This document shows positions 32,612-32,737 of a DNA stretch of 32,737 bases, in pieces. A program made the position numbers and the translations under genes. The stretch's first letter is position 1. The number at the start of each line of letters is the position of its first letter. The stretch covers positions 1 through 32,737 of the forward strand of contig NZ_JAPSHV010000020.1 of NCBI RefSeq assembly GCF_031179385.1, written 5' to 3'. Under the pieces are notes generated by a model that searched no databases, was not told the DNA's origin, and saw only the letters and a program-made list of their open reading frames with translations. The stretch comes from Arthrobacter sp. Its GTDB lineage: Bacteria > Actinomycetota > Actinomycetes > Actinomycetales > Micrococcaceae.

Positions 32612-32737
32612 CTAGGAGGCCAGATACCGTCCGGGCCGATGGTTCAGCGCGAGGATGAGATTCAACATGACCACTCCGACGCCGGAGACAAGGGCGGTCA
32701 TGGGCGGGACCACAAGCATCGATGCCAGCACGACGGC
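32612..32737 (-). CDS. C-terminus of a membrane protein (runs off the window)
   Basis: Reading inward from the window edge on the minus strand gives 41 residues ending in TAG at 32612-32614. They form one hydrophobic span (VVLASMLVVPPMTALVSGVG and VVMLNLILAL) and a basic tail NHRPGRYLAS, the pattern of a transporter or other polytopic protein end. The family cannot be named from so little. It lies 20 bases upstream of the FCD fragment. Confidence 0.5.
   Translation of the reverse strand, partial: AVVLASMLVVPPMTALVSGVGVVMLNLILALNHRPGRYLAS

Noticed and set aside
1-32737. tRNA, rRNA, CRISPR, transposase or phage genes
   Set aside because: None recognised on either strand.

Overview
The window looks like a chromosomal accessory stretch from a high-GC actinobacterium, most likely a soil Micrococcaceae (Arthrobacter-like). 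The signs are uniformly GC-rich codons, GGAG-type ribosome sites mixed with GTG and TTG starts, MalK-dependent sugar ABC importers with lipoprotein binding proteins, a PspC protein, and a mycothiol-dependent isomerase-type protein. The genus is an inference. I see no rRNA, tRNA, CRISPR array, transposase or phage gene.

Region A (75-8863) is a carbohydrate locus: a cellulase-like clan-A hydrolase, a DUF5107-TPR protein, a divergent AraC regulator, and a binding protein plus two permeases without their own ATPase. Region B (9037-14498) is a class I cytochrome P450 operon (P450, [2Fe-2S] ferredoxin, FAD reductase, MHS-type transporter, strong terminator) with a divergent LysR regulator. Region C (14520-17565) holds a GH43-like propeller protein, a DUF368 membrane protein (the undecaprenyl-phosphate carrier translocase family), a PspC protein and a DUF72 protein.

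Region D (17663-29760) is the most interesting part: a compact catabolic island of 12 genes around an IclR regulator. One minus-strand operon encodes a complete ABC importer with its own ATPase, a 2-keto-3-deoxygluconate (KDG) kinase, a KDPG/KDPGal-type aldolase and an N-carbamoyl-D-amino-acid-hydrolase-like enzyme. Next to it lies an N-acyl-D-amino-acid-deacylase-like amidohydrolase. Divergently come the IclR regulator, a SelA/DgaE-like PLP enzyme, a RidA-family protein and a Gfo/Idh/MocA oxidoreductase. Read together, these fit import of an N-substituted 2-amino-2-deoxy-aldonate (for example N-acetyl-D-glucosaminate), removal of the N-substituent, PLP-dependent deamination to a KDG-type keto acid with RidA clearing the enamine/imine, then phosphorylation and aldol cleavage to pyruvate and glyceraldehyde 3-phosphate. 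The substrate is inferred. Repeated TGTTGCA motifs in the two key promoter regions are candidate IclR-regulator sites.

Region E (29761-32737) begins with a decayed fragment of a second DUF368 gene in the same orientation as the intact copy about 14 kb away, so the two copies flank region D. It continues with a maleylpyruvate-isomerase-type protein, an MFS exporter, a GntR-type FCD fragment lacking its DNA-binding domain, and the C-terminus of a membrane protein that runs off the window.
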